Shown here in pieces: positions 1 to 12,465 of a DNA stretch of 64,000 nucleotides. Source of the DNA: Thuidium tamariscinum (Eukaryota; Streptophyta; Bryopsida; Hypnales; Thuidiaceae); contig OX344753.2 of assembly GCA_947034885.2 (NCBI GenBank), positions 19,220,001-19,284,000 on the forward strand. The letters are read 5' to 3'. A program made the translations under genes and the position numbers. Below the pieces are notes generated by a model. It had not been told where the DNA came from. It made no database searches and saw only the letters and a program-made list of their open reading frames with translations. Position 1 is the stretch's first letter, and each line of letters begins with the position of its first letter.

Positions 1-1339
1 GATTTAGGATAGTGCAAGGCAAACATTAGATGACATTTGAGGGCACTAAAGGGCTGTTTTAGCTCTATCCCGCAACGGTTCCTAATGTCGCTAGCCAATG
101 TTAAGTTGGCATTAATTTTTTTAAATTTAAAAAAATTTAAAATTTGAATCCTGAACTATGAAAAAAAATCCAAATTAAAAAAAAATTTAATTTAATTACG
201 TGGCACTGTTGGGCTTACATAGGATTCCTATTTTTGTGGCAGAAAGTGCGTTCCTATAGTTTGGGAACTTGCAGTCTTCTAATGCCCTCAAATTTCATCT
301 AATGGAAAATATTTTCAAAGGTGCATTGATAGAGATAATGGGGATTGCAAAACATTTGGTAATTTCATTTCTTGAATTGAAATTATTATGAATTTTGAAA
401 GGCAAAATTGGACTTGACCCATAACCAATATATAGAGTCATCCAATTTTGATCATTTAAGGACTACTTTCTTGCTAATTGCTTCCTACTTTTGTACTCAC
501 TTATGTGTCATTAACTTATTGGTTTAGACCTTAAAGAAGTAGAATGACACACATTCCATAGAAAAAACATAAATCCATTCTAATCTTAGGGAGAAACACC
601 CAATACCGCACTTGTCCCTAGCGTTGGACCCTAGACTCATCCAATTGCATCTGTAGACTGACTTCTATCAGTGAATGTGTTTACCAAATGCTTGACTCTA
701 ATTCATTAACACATTTAAAGGACACATACCAAAATTTGATTAGCTCATTGTTGATTTTAGTAGGGTTTAGATTTGGATGCACCTACATGACACTTTCAGT
801 GATTTAGGGAGCCAACACTTTGAAAAATCATAGAAATACATACAACATCCGATTTTTATTTTTTTCAATATTCATGATTTTCACTCGCAAATACTAGAAA
901 AATATTATTTTTAGAAAGCTCTGCCTCCAATTATGCTGAACTCCTTATTTGGACGTTTTGATTGCAGATACTATACCCTATTTAATGTTGATGGGACACA
1001 TGTTAGTAATGGGTACCTCTGCCATAAATACGTTCTGGGATCGCTGGTCACACTGGAGGCAGGCCATAAGCTTATCTCTTTCAAGTCTGGTTGTTTCTGT
1101 GTCTAATTCAGTGGCTGTTGGATCTGTCAGCTGATGGAGTAGCAGGTGAGGATATCTGACACTTTAGAATTTCTGACTCCATAGCTTGGGTATAACTTAA
1201 CAGGGTGAACTGGTATTCTCACAACATCCCTTGCAGTATCGATCACTGCAGCAGTTCCATCAAGTAGCTGATCGAAGAACTTCGATCTCAGTTTCCATCT
1301 CCCGGCATCCAATTCTCTGAGAGACTTGTCCGACCAGCG
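1..1339. other. AT-rich intergenic DNA upstream of the ETHE1-like gene
   Basis: No open frame here is supported by splice signals or recognisable similarity. The stretch at about 115-200 is almost pure A/T. The last few hundred bases before the ATG at 1340 are less AT-rich and should contain the promoter and 5' leader of the downstream gene, but I could not place a TATA box or transcription start with confidence. Confidence 0.5.
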
Positions 1340-4300
1340 ATGGGGTCCAAATCGGCAACCAAGGTGACGTTTTTGATTCGAGCCATCTTCGACTACGACA
1401 CTGGCAATGTGTCTATTTTGGTCGCCGATTTGGCTGCCCCAGGTCGCCCTGCAGCTGTAAGCTATACTAATCCACGCACCATTTCAATTCATTAGTTAGG
1501 AAATTTCATGAATTTTGCTTGCTCTTGCTTAAAACTCGAACTTTGAACACCATTTGAAGAGTTGGTCGATACTGATTAAACAACCTGGGACCGACGGATC
1601 AATGTGTGCGTCCATTACTGATGGTCCCAATCGTAATGACTGTTCAGAATTGATTTCTAAAGGTTAGCTCTTGAAAGTAAGTTTTGTGCAAAATGTGATC
1701 GAACATACGTGCAATTAAATCGAAACACTGATTTATGAAATATTCGTCACTCGATCTTCATTTGTGGCCGGGGATCGAGTGTTTTGTTTCTTGTTTGGCT
1801 GAGCTTTGCCACACTGGTGTGCGCGAAGGTAATCGATCCGCTGGAGAGTCGAGTGGAGACCTACGAGCAGCTCATCAGGGAGTTCGGAGACTTGAAGCTC
1901 AAGTACATTCTGCAAACTCACGTTCCGTGTGAGAATACCAAATCGGGCGCCTCGCTGCTCAAGGTAGATATTCGATCAGAAACTCCGTCGTACCAGATCG
2001 ATCACAGTCACTGCATTTACAACACGATTCTTCAGTACCCACCAAGCACGGCATATTATCCATCCTTTCTATTTACAAATGCTGACCGAGGTTATGCACG
2101 AAGAAAGTAGTCTGCTTCGTTGTCCAGCTAGTTCGTGTGCACATCATTCTATGTTTACATCATCCGTCGCATTCATTTTTCACACAGGACTTCACCTCTG
2201 CTAAACCTTCCTTTTGCTGCACATTTCTATGATGAATGGGAGTCAGAATGGTCTGACTAGTTTCTCAAGAATTTTGTTCTCTGAATGCCGATGTTTTACA
2301 GGAGCACTTTCCTGAAGCCAAGACGGTGATCTCCAAAGCCAGCGGTGCACAGGCTGACATCTTAGTGGAGGGAGGGGACAAAATTGAGATTGGAGGCTTC
2401 GATTTAGAGGTGGCGTACTTTTCTCTCTAACTTCGGAATACCTTCAATTCTCTGTTTCTTGCATTCTGAAATTGATTGATTAAGTGAGTGATTGGCCCCG
2501 GAGAGAAGCGGAGGAGGCTCCGCATCGATTGACGAAAAAATCGCAAGTTGGATTAGGACCTTAGTCGCTGGAAATTGTGTGAGCCAGTGCTATACAAACA
2601 GACAGAGTCTCTCACTTGTAGAGTAGCTGCTTGTTGGACACTACTAGTTTTACACTCTGGGCTTGTAGAAAAAATAAACTTAGTCTCTTTATAATTTAAT
2701 TGATTTGATGGTTGATGTCTAGTACCTATGCTATCTTCATCCATTCAAAATATTTAGAGACACTACTAAGTATCTTTCTTAACGAACTTGTTTTTTATAC
2801 TGACCTTAGGATCAGAGATCTTCTAAGTAAATGACTCCGTCCATCCTGAAATCAGTGTCCCATTTCATGAAAGTCCATGAGACCAAGAAAAGCATTATAA
2901 TTTATTTTTTACTTTATTTAATTTAGAGGTTTCGGGTTAAAGAAATACGTTTAGACTTCAGAATTTCGAGTTTACAGTTGTGAAATTCTAGGTTTTCTTG
3001 GTCTTCTTATTGATCATTGTAGCATTGCATGATCAAAATAATGATTAAATTATAAGGTGCTACATTTATATGTGAAAAGATCACTTGGAGCTTGCCGAGG
3101 AGTTATTACTTTTTCTTTGGATGGATCGATGATTGAAATTCGTTTTCTCCGCTGGCAGGTGAAGGCCACTCCTGGGCATACGAAGGGGTGCGTGAGCTAC
3201 GTGACCGGGGAACATCCCCAGCTTGCAAAGCCGTTTGCCTTCACAGGCCATAGTCTTCTCATCAGAGGAAGTGGCCGCACTGATCTGGAGGTAATAAGTT
3301 CTGCTATAAGTGTGGCTCTGAACGACTTTCAAATAATATAATAATAATTTGGTGCGATCCAGGCTAGGTCAAAGCCAGGTTCAGATTCTTTGGCATTACT
3401 TTTTTTTTAAATTAAATTTTTTTGAAACAAATGAAACGGAATTCCGTAGCCAATGACGTTGACATTACTTTCAAATGGCGACTGAGTGGATAGAAGGCCG
3501 TCATTGTAGGTGTTACATTTTCCCAAATGAATGTTGATGGTGGATGTACATACCTTAAAACGTACCCATATGTACCCAACACACTCTTAATTGATCTGTT
3601 TCACGTTTTTTTTAGTTCGAGTTCTTGTTCTGAACCCTAATGAAAGAGAGTTTCAATTGACTGTACGGAATTTCAATTTTGCTTAAGAAAATGATTCAGA
3701 TTGCCAGAGTTTTGACACTCAAACTGTACAAGCACTAAAAACTAGTTGGAACGGCTTGCCTGTCGATTTGAGGTCAGATTCAACGAAAAAACATGAAAAA
3801 CAAATTAGTTGGAACTAGGTTTCAAGGCACCCACCTGGAATGAAGCGTCCACGTTGTGAATGATTATCTGCCAGTACAAAGAATTCGTCGGTATGGAGTT
3901 GAATTTGAATTTGCCGTGTGTGTGTATGTTGCCTCCATCGCAGGGAGGAGATGCGGAGGAGCTCTACCAGTCGGTGCATTCTCAGGTCAGCATTGCTTGA
4001 AAACAGGAGATTTCTGAAGACACTGGGTGGGATTTATGGCTGTATATAATCTGCTAGGAATTAAAATCTTCTCAAACTGGTGACCCTGGTTTTCAAATTT
4101 TTTGCTGTTCATCCTTCAGTTGCTATTTCACACTTGTGGAACACCTTGCTTAAGCAAGCACTTGAAAGAGTAATCGATTTGTAGAAGAGGCTTCATATTG
4201 ATTCTCGTAGAACTGCAGCTGAGAGGGCAAAAAGTGTTCAATGAATGACTTTTAGAGAATCCATATAAACAAAGAACACACCTATTCATCCATGAATTTG

Positions 4301-4989
4301 ATAATTTTCAGCTAACTGTCTTAGTGATAGGTCTCAACCTTTTAGGATTAACATTGTTGCTAAGAGAATCTAAATTCTTTTCACACAACACCAACACTCT
4401 TGAAAAAGGAAGACAAGTCACTACTAAGATAGGATCACCTTAAACTAGGCAAATTTCTATGACAAGTATTGTTGAGTGTCAAGATGCTATCATTTTTTAA
4501 TCATTTAAAGAAAACTTGGGAGAAATCTAAGAGCAATATGTTTTCCAAGAATGATACATATATTTAATTGCACACACATAAGCAATAGGGGCTACTTTTC
4601 ATACGTTTTTTTAGAAGATCGATAAACTTTGTAAGAATTATATTCTGATAAGTGAAGTTGTTATTTGTTTGATTTCTATTTTGGCAGCTTTTTACGTTAC
4701 CACCCAGCACACACATAATGCCAGGGTTCGACTTCAACAGAGCTGGCCACACGGTGAGATCTTCCACTTGGATCATTCTAAACTATTGATTTAAATTGAA
4801 GCAGGTCATTGAATTGATCAACATTACAGCCTTTGATTTGATTTTTTTGTAATTTAAAATTTATATAAACAAGAGAGAAGAAAACAAACTAATTCTTTTG
4901 GTCTGGGCCTTTGATTTGGCGTTAAATTTGTGCAGCTATCGACTGTGCGTGAGGAAAAGGCTCACAACCCTTTTTTCCTCAAGAAGTGA
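1340..4989 (+). CDS. ETHE1-like (persulfide dioxygenase family) protein with an altered metal site
   Basis: Seven coding exons can be read: 1340-1456, 1829-1963, 2302-2409, 3159-3290, 3944-3985, 4688-4753 and 4936-4989. Each is a whole number of codons and each junction has AG acceptor and GT donor, giving 217 aa with no internal stop. Family landmarks appear in order: VIDPLESRVETYEQLIREFG, LKYILQTHV, TVISKASGAQADI, VKATPGHTKGCVSYVTGE, LLIRGSGRTDLE, ELYQSVHSQLFTLP and LSTVREEKAHNP. ETHE1 enzymes are mitochondrial mononuclear-iron enzymes that oxidise glutathione persulfide. Here the usual HxHxDH motif reads HVPCEN, the iron-ligand Asp of the FTGD motif is His (FTGHSLL), and the late His (PAHDY in relatives) is Phe (PGFDF). 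The first His of HxHxDH, the His of PGHT and the Arg of RGSGRTD remain. The C terminus stops about 40-50 residues early for the family. Either a pseudoenzyme, an enzyme with changed metal chemistry, or a recently silenced gene. The family assignment is firm; activity is doubtful. Confidence 0.85.
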
Positions 4990-5678
4990 AAGAAGTGATT
5001 TGCTATCAATGTGACAACTCTAGCTGGTTTTGAGACAGCAGCCCTGGAAATTATGTTTTTATATATCTATGTATGAGCAGTTTGGTATTAACTTAAGACT
5101 GTTGTATTAATTGGAGTTGTTCTTATGTCCAACATGGAAAGAATTCCATCCAAGTATGCATGATGTCTTGCTTGTCTTATTATAAATTTCAATTGGATTC
5201 TTCTCTTGGCATGTACTTATCAAACCCTAAATGCTCAACCATCCACTAGCTGTGGATAAAAAGCTTGCTTCACCCAATTGATGTTCAATCAGGAAGCTTC
5301 CAAAAGATTGGATACTATGTCAACGGAAAGAAGAATGAATAATCCACATGAAACATTGTTATAAATATTTTGGGTATTGAATCGATCTTATATAAATTCA
5401 GACAATATCCCCTACACAACATTGTGTTAAGGGAAGACACACTACTTTGACTTAAAACATGCCGAAGAAAAGGATGATTTACTTGCTGCGCATCCCAATT
5501 CCAAGATACACGACCCAAAATTCAATTGCCATACCTCGAATTAACTAAGATGCGGACGGAAATGAAAATCCTACTGTGAGCCAGATTGGAAGCGCAAGGC
5601 ATATTGATCAAGAACCAACCGGTGATGACAAACAGATTTCAATGAATCGGAAGGCATTTGATATCAAATGAAAACATG
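4990..5678. other. Intergenic DNA, convergent gene ends
   Basis: This lies between the stop of the plus-strand ETHE1-like gene and the stop of the minus-strand membrane-protein gene, so it should hold both 3' untranslated regions. No coding signal was recognised. Similarity to the 43.7 kb copy begins at about 5643. Confidence 0.5.
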
Positions 5679-7261
5679 TCATTGTTTCATTGCATTCCTA
5701 TCCGAGCTAAATATGCTGGCAAGTGTCAACAAAGCTACACTAAGGAGGCATGGCGTGACGATCATTACCAAGGCTACATCAAGATTAGGAGAAGTGACTG
5801 AAGGCACACAAATACTTCCATACTTCACCAGCACTGCACCCGCAACACAACTTGCACTTAACTTCCCAAAGTACTGTAGCTCGCCCTGTAAGGACACTCC
5901 ATACCAAAGCTCTCAGTGCTCATGCTGTAATGTTTCTCAGAACAAAACACCCGATAGCAAATATAACAAAAAAAATTGACGAAAAAAAAAAACATTACAA
6001 AAATGAAGGAGCATACTCAAATTCACTTGCTCTTATTTCTATGAAACATGATCAGCTTACTATTAATGGCGAAAGTGAAAGAGAATGACAGTGTCTGGAA
6101 CCTCAGATCTACACCAGCCCTAGTAGATGGAGCATTAGGCACTAAAATGTCACGCTTTGGCGCTCCAAAACACATGATTTAACTATTTTGATCATGCAAC
6201 AACGAATTAAAAGCTATTATAGAAAATAACGTGCTTTGGCTGAAGCTGTCAAAATTTGAATGGGAGCTAGCCTTGGATTTCTGTTGTGATATGTTTTGTG
6301 ATAAGAAGATAATTGGAGTTCAAATAGGATTAGAACTGTTCCAAATTTTGAGGGTGTATGTCAGATGAGCTACAAAATTTTATGTAGAGATTGCAAGTTA
6401 AGTAATAAAATTGAAGACATTCAGTTCTTATACAAAATTTAAGTGTAAGAGAATTCTGTAAACCTAAATTCGAAATCTGCAGAGAGAAGTCAGTAGAAGG
6501 GGCCCGAACGGTAATAGTTAAATTTTTTCTCACATAGACTGGGTCAGATAAGTACTTTTTTGTTCAGTTTATTTATTCTTAACCTACAAAATGAAAATTC
6601 TTCTATAATTGCGGTAATATGAAAACAAGCCTTCTAGAGTATTATTTTTACAATACGTTAGTTAAATTTGAAAACCACAAAATCCTATTAGGTTTGAACT
6701 TTGAATATCTTATTCTTCCAAATCGCACCATGTTTGCAATGATTCCAACAAAATGTCCTAAAATTGCAGTACAGGAAGAGAGACAGAGCCTACCTACAAG
6801 GATGTCTCCCAAATTTTCCACCGAAAGCAAAAGCGGGAGAATTATCTTTCAGAATTCTATTTTCTTTTCTCACAATAACAGCAATCGAATATTTCATATG
6901 CGATACCCTGAGAAGAAAACCCTCGTAATCCTATCATTTCAAATTACACCCTAATATGCCACGCAAACCTTCAAAATCACAACCAAATGACCCAAAACCA
7001 CAACGAAGAGAAAAGGAAATCCGGAGTACTTACCGGTGGTGGAAACGTCGGAGACTCCTTCCTGTCGTCTTCACCAACTGAAGCTCGGGCGCAATGTACT
7101 CTGCCGGCAGCTCGATTCTGCCCCGAAAAAGCATCCAAATGGTTGAAAAAATTGGCGGAGACGCAACTTCGGGAAGTGAGACGAGTTCTGACTTGAGAGG
7201 AAGGAAGAAATGGTGGGATAGACGTGCGTAGTGCAGACATTTCCGCCATTGCGCCCGCCAT
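5679..7261 (-). CDS. Small plastid-targeted membrane protein, copy 1
   Basis: Three coding exons on the minus strand: 7034-7261, 6798-6845 and 5679-5885, all phase 0, giving 160 aa. Exon 1 (76 codons) starts MAGAMAEMSALRT and is rich in Ser, Arg and Ala, like a chloroplast transit peptide; it ends at a GTAAGT donor. Exon 2 encodes LSVENLGDIL and uses GTAGGT as donor; a donor 4 nt later would break the frame. Exon 3 runs from GELQYFGKLSASC to SSDRNAMKQ and contains two likely membrane helices, around SCVAGAVLVKYGSICV and ALVMIVTPCLLSVALLTLAS. I do not recognise a named family. The second copy (43712-45298) preserves every junction and the frame, which supports a real protein. The function is unknown; location in a plastid membrane is inferred from the leader and helices. 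Confidence 0.7.
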
Positions 7262-7854
7262 AGATCAGGATGCTCCGCTGCACCGAGAGCGGATGGGGCT
7301 CTGGGTTGTGTAATCCGGGCATCCTATATACCCCCCGGTTCTAAGTATTGGAAACACTATCCGGGTTTCGGATTGCCCAATATCAGTATTGGACAGACGG
7401 TGCCCAATACAAGGCCCCTTTTAATTAACCAATTTGCATACAGCGCAGACCAAAGACGAATACTCTCAGACCAAAGATAAATAACCATCGTTTAGGGCAA
7501 ATTAAAGAGGGTATCTAATCATATTTGTTCCCTATGTTTTTGAACCTTATCAATCAGCCTGGACCCATGCTCAGGCTCGTCTCAAAGTCTCAAGTCCTCT
7601 CAATTTTATTTTTTTAAATTTGGAGCAAATAATACAGCGAATGATAGAACAAACTGAATGTTATAAGTCATCTCAAATTTGATTGATCTAATTTAGAGAA
7701 TATAAACACGAGCTTCCAAAAGGATGCATCCTCCTGCAGTGGCTACTGCTCAGGCAATTGACTCACTGAACAACAAGGAATACACTCTCCTTCCAACATC
7801 GCACTCAGTTAGTACACTCACGAGATAGGAATAGAAGTTCGAGCGAACAACCTA
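7262..7854. other. Upstream region of the membrane-protein gene; empty site of a transposon
   Basis: No coding frame is seen. It holds the promoter side of the minus-strand gene ending at 7261. Around 7416-7430 the sequence CCCCTTTTAATTAACC corresponds to the place where unit 2 carries a 971 bp TTAA-flanked element (45443-46413), so this is its unoccupied counterpart. Confidence 0.65.
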
Positions 7855-8095
7855 TAACATTTTTATTATACAAATCTTTTTATGTACACGGACCACAACT
7901 ACATAAAATGGATATTCATTATGATTTTATTATGCAACTCTCCTTGCGTACAGTGAGCCCAACTCATTAAATAAATTTTCATTCTGATTTTATTATGCAA
8001 ATCTTCTTGTTTACAGTGAGCCCAGCTCTATAAAATGGATATTAATTCTGACTTTATAATGCAAATCTGCTTATGTACACTGAGCCCAACTGAGA
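7855..8095. repeat. Tandem repeat of about 63 bp, four copies, 3' of the transporter
   Basis: The motif TTATTATGCAAAT followed by GTACACTGAGCCCAACT recurs with starts at about 7863, 7927, 7990 and 8054, a spacing of 63-64 bp. It lies immediately downstream of the transporter stop codon (minus-strand gene) and probably in its 3' untranslated region. The same array is present at about 46846-47085 behind the second copy, so it predates the duplication. Confidence 0.8.
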
Positions 8096-8168
8096 AGTGC
8101 CTCCCAAAGGCTTTACTCTAGCTACTGCATTGGAATAATTTACTTATATGACACCAATGAATTGACGA

Positions 8169-11100
8169 TTACACAGTCCTCCCAACCAGATCCTGAGCCT
8201 TCTCCGACTGCAGCTTCTCCTTATTCCCGTGCCCAGCAGCACCACCGAAGCCTGGAAGTCTCCAGTTGCGGTGACCTGCACGAGCTCTCTGCTCCCACAA
8301 AACCTCCACTTCCTGGAACGACAAGCCTTTGGTTTCCGGCACAAACAATCCCACGAACACGAGCGCCAGCACCGTGATGCATCCGAAGAAGAGGAACGTC
8401 ATGGAGGTGCCGAAGGCCTTCACCAACGACAAGAACGACTGCGTGATGATGAGGTTGGCCACCCAGTTGGCCGTGGCTGCTATGCCTCCGCACAAACCCC
8501 GGTACTTGAGTGGGTAAATCTCCGAGTTCACGGCCCAGGGGACAGGGCCCATGCCTGGGGAGAACGCCATGATGTAGAGCGCGAGTCCTCCGACGGCGAG
8601 CCAGCCGTAGTGGCTCGGACAGCCTTTGGTGAACCAGGTTGTGTCGCCGCACTGGTCGCCGACTGTCTTGTTGGACACCAAACACATGCCCGGGAGGTTC
8701 TGCGCGCGAGGCAACCACGGTATCAGTGTAATACTGTACATCAAATTGAGTGGTGATCGACACAAATATATTTTTACTCCCCTTTATGTTTACGTGATCA
8801 CAAAAAAAGGACTTCTGCTCATATTCGTCACAAAAGGGAAATCCATAGTACTCAGCAATGTGGGTGGTGACACAAAGACTTATAACTCTACTTATAATAA
8901 ATTTACTCGATCAAAGGAAACTGGACAAATATTTAAACGTTGATGGAAACAAATGATTTTGTAGCCTCGACTGACAGCAAAAGAGGTATAGTTTCACAAA
9001 GACTGAGGTTAAGACTTTTACCTGGTCTCCTTTGGCAGCACAGAATCCGCACCCAGCTTGTAAGCACTGGGTGCAGTGGCTGGAAGGAAGCAAGGCCCGC
9101 TTGGGATCACACACGAAGGGAGCAGATGACTTGTCCAGCGAGAAGTTGATGGGCGGAGAGTCGTTTGAAGTGACATGGAAAGCTGCAGTTAGAACAACAA
9201 GAGCAACGATGACCCCGCTCAAACTCACCAACAAGAGACGCCGTCTTCCAAACCGGTCAATCAGCATCATTCCTGCAAACAGATCACCAATATAATTAAC
9301 CATCTTTCGTAGCACTAAAAATTCCAAACTAATCCTAAGCACTCCTGGACCGAAGTTCATATTCTGGATGACAAGCAGAGTACCTCATTTAACCAATTTG
9401 AAAAGCACGAGGACCAATTGGAGCACTTGAGTTCCGTTGCTTTTAATGTTCAGTGGGTTCTGAAAAAGTTTCAAGCTTACCAACAATTGTACCAAGAGCA
9501 TTTAAACCAGACACAATAAGGGAGAGAAGAAGAGCCGTCTGATGAGATGCGAATCCGGCTAGTTCAACGATGGACGGGCTGTAGTACATCACCGTGTTGA
9601 TGCCAACGAGTTGCTGGAATATCTGGAAGACGTCAAACAAAACAGGTTGACGTCAATGGTAACTTCATTAACGTCCTTCACCTACATAAATAGTCGAATG
9701 CACCAAATAATAAATATTCTTCTTCAAATGCGAGCCTTAAAAAGGTGAGATCTCCATAGAACTGACTGCCCACAGACTAGTTCCAGTTCAAGTCTATGAA
9801 ATTGTTAGAAACTAAGAAACCGAAGCGCATGCGTAACATTTGAACAAATTGTGAGGAAATATTTACATTGGCAATGAGTCATTGGCAACAAAAACAGGTC
9901 TGCAGCTCTAGAGAACATGAATTCTCGACCAGACTCAAAAGTTTCAGTTAACCCGGATTGACAAACTGAGATTACGATATTAGGTTCAGTGGTTCAGTTT
10001 GAAGAGTTTTACCTGCAGGCCAACTCCAGCAGTGAGAGCCAACCGAGTGGGTTTGTAGGAGAAGAGTTGCAAGATTGCTCGCAGAGACGAAACTGAACGA
10101 CGTTCTTCTTCAGCTGCAACTGCAACATGAAGCTCCTCCACTTCCTGTTGCAAATCTTCAGGCTTCGGGTATATTCTCTCCAGTACCTTGATGGCCTCAT
10201 CGTGCCTTTCCTGCAAACATTGAAGAACCACCCTCCTCTTGAAAATTGCAACCTTAGTAGCACGAGAAATACTCATCTACTGGTGAAAATTTTATCTGAT
10301 TTAAAATAGTATCCAATCAGGAGCTACGATCATTTTGCGAGTACAAAAGGACGTGTTCTTACCTGCCGAAATAGCCATCGAGGAGATTCAGGTAAAAAGA
10401 ACATGATAATGCCTTGCAATACTGCAGGGACTCCAGCTACACCCAGCATCCATCGCCAAGTTCCAGGTGCCTGTAAAGATAGATATGAACCTCAGGCCTT
10501 GGGACAGGGTTTAAGGTTTAACAACTGAAAGACCAATTGGTCATGCTATTGAGATGACCAAGTTAATCGATCATATTATGCAAAACCAACACTTCAGATG
10601 TGGTCAAATTCAATATTACCACTGGGATCAGTCAAGAACATAACGTGTGTTGGTCAGTGGAGACAATAAAATTGGGCAAAGAAAGTCCGCACATGACCTA
10701 ATTAAAACTACTAAAAAAACGCCAGGATTTCCTGGGTTTGGGGTTTAACCCGTAAAAGACCAATTCGTTATGGTATTGAAATGACCAAGTTAATCGATCG
10801 TATTAAGAAAAATCAGATCTTTAGATGCAGCTAAATTCGATGTAACCAGAATCAGTAATAAAAGAGCATTGCAGGTGTTGTCAGTGGATACAATAAAATT
10901 GGCAAAGAAAATCACATTCAGGTGCGGACTGATGCGGCCAAATTCTATAGGTCTTGATCCTTTAGGGCTTTAGGGTTTAGGGTACACAAATAAACATTCT
11001 TCTGCAACAGTGCTTCGTCCTATTTCAAGATCATTTCAGACAATTCTGAGATTGAAAGTGATTGATGAACCTGCTCACCTTCGTGAAAGCGAGATTGATG

Positions 11101-12437
11101 AGATATGACAGGAACTGGCCGCCAGTAATAAAAAGCACATTCACGGTGACAAGAGCGCCCCGAATCTTGGCAGGAGAAGCTTCAGCGATGTAGAGGGGAG
11201 CGGTCATAGACGCCACTCCGACTCCCAAGCCCACCAGAATGCGCCCTGCGATGAGCATGGCCACGTTGGGTGCAGCAGCCATAAAAATGGCGCCCAAGGT
11301 GAACACCACATCCGCAGCTAAGATCGCGGGCTTTCGCCCAAACCGATCGTTGATGCGACCCCCGAAGGCGGCGCCGATGATGGCCCCGGCCACCGCCATG
11401 CTCACTATCGTTTCCTGGAGGACTGTGCTCGTATCCACGTCTCGGAAGTCATCGCGGATGTACAGCAGCGCCCCGGAAATCACACCTGCATTGAAACAAA
11501 GGTGTTATAATTCAGGACTTGTACCGAAATCCCATATCAGTTCCATCTGTTTGGGCCCAATTGTACGTAATGCGCTCTTGAGCTGGCAGCTTCAATGCAA
11601 CAGAAGGCTTAGGAATCCAGGAAATCACCATGTTAATCCCATCTGTTTGAGCCCTGTAAGTAGAGCAATGTCCCTAAAATCTGATCTAGAATGACAAGAA
11701 CCTCTTCACAACTCAGGGCTTATCCCGAATTCTCATTTCAATCACATCTTATACATTGAGCTCTGTATGGAAGCAGGGCCCCTGAAATCACATCTGTAAT
11801 GCAACGAAACAATTCACAATTCTGGGCTTAACCCTAAACCCGATGTTAATCACATCTTTTGGGACCTTGTATATAAAGCAGTGACCCTGAAATCACACGT
11901 ACTACAATGAAATACATCAGTTCAGAAATCAGAACCACCATCAAAATACCCGTATCAATCACATGTTATTGAGCCTTGTAGAAGCAAGACTGCGTGCAGT
12001 AGGCAACTCAATCCTCATTGCAAAACCATTTGAGTTGACACAAGATTCATGATTTGTAAATCCAAATTCAACTGCTCATATTGTGATGGGGTTAATTATA
12101 TATTATGTACATCAACAGAATCAGTGCATCTCAAAGTTTTACGTACGTGTCGGTCCAGATTTTTCTTAAATTAGACAAAAGAAAGTCTCCAGATATATAA
12201 CCTGCTAAAAGCAAGCATGAGGCTCAACTCACTTAGGGTTTACAGAGGGTTTAGAATACCTGTGTCGTAGCCGAAGAGTAACCCACCAATGCCTGCAGCA
12301 AGAGTCAGCTTCACGATGTACCAATTCAATTTGGAATCAGCAGACGAGCGAGCCTCCTGAAGGTCGCTTTTCGCAGCAGCATTCGCAGTAGTGCCCTGGA
12401 CTCGCAGAGGAGATCGGTCACCCTCCTTCTCCTCCAT
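8169..12437 (-). CDS. INT: PSI-domain inositol transporter (INT2/INT4 type), copy 1
   Basis: Seven coding exons on the minus strand: 12260-12437, 11079-11485, 10363-10470, 10013-10210, 9481-9622, 9022-9272 and 8169-8699. Together they give 605 codons, all with GT..AG borders and matching phases. The product is a 12-helix major-facilitator carrier, by family a proton-coupled myo-inositol transporter of the plasma membrane. Markers in order: [17 protein letters not shown] (helix 1), [22 protein letters not shown] with [70 protein letters not shown], the Cys-rich extracellular PSI loop ([12 protein letters not shown] to [10 protein letters not shown]), [17 protein letters not shown] and [13 protein letters not shown]. 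The PSI loop separates it from the INT1 (tonoplast) type. A CAG/GTAAG pair around 12465 and 13373 suggests a ~0.9 kb intron in the 5' leader. The start ATG at 12435-12437 is followed by a hydrophilic N terminus of about 45 residues. Confidence 0.93.
10471..11078 (-). promoter_or_regulatory. Transporter intron 2 with repeated telo-box-like AGGGTTT motifs
   Basis: This intron carries several TTTAGGG/AGGGTTT matches, densest at 10960-10982 (CTTTAGGGCTTTAGGGTTTA). It also contains a partly duplicated segment: GACCAAGTTAATCGATC occurs near 10557 and again near 10788. The paralogous intron 50283-50942 keeps both. Plant telo-boxes (AAACCCTAA) are known to bind TRB/Myb proteins and recruit Polycomb; a role here is inference only. 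Confidence 0.4.
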
Positions 12438-12465
12438 GGCTTTTATTTATTTATTCTAATCTTAC

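Noticed and set aside
949..1312. Short frames on both strands upstream of the ETHE1-like gene
   Set aside because: About 60 codons each, no similarity and no splice support.
6330..6533. 67-codon minus-strand frame in the membrane-protein gene
   Set aside because: It lies in the intron between exons 2 and 3, is A/T-rich and is not conserved as a frame in copy 2.
8221..8763. Long frames on both strands overlapping the transporter's last exon
   Set aside because: They are shadows of the GC-rich transporter exon; the same appears in copy 2 at 47312-47701 and neither fits a family.
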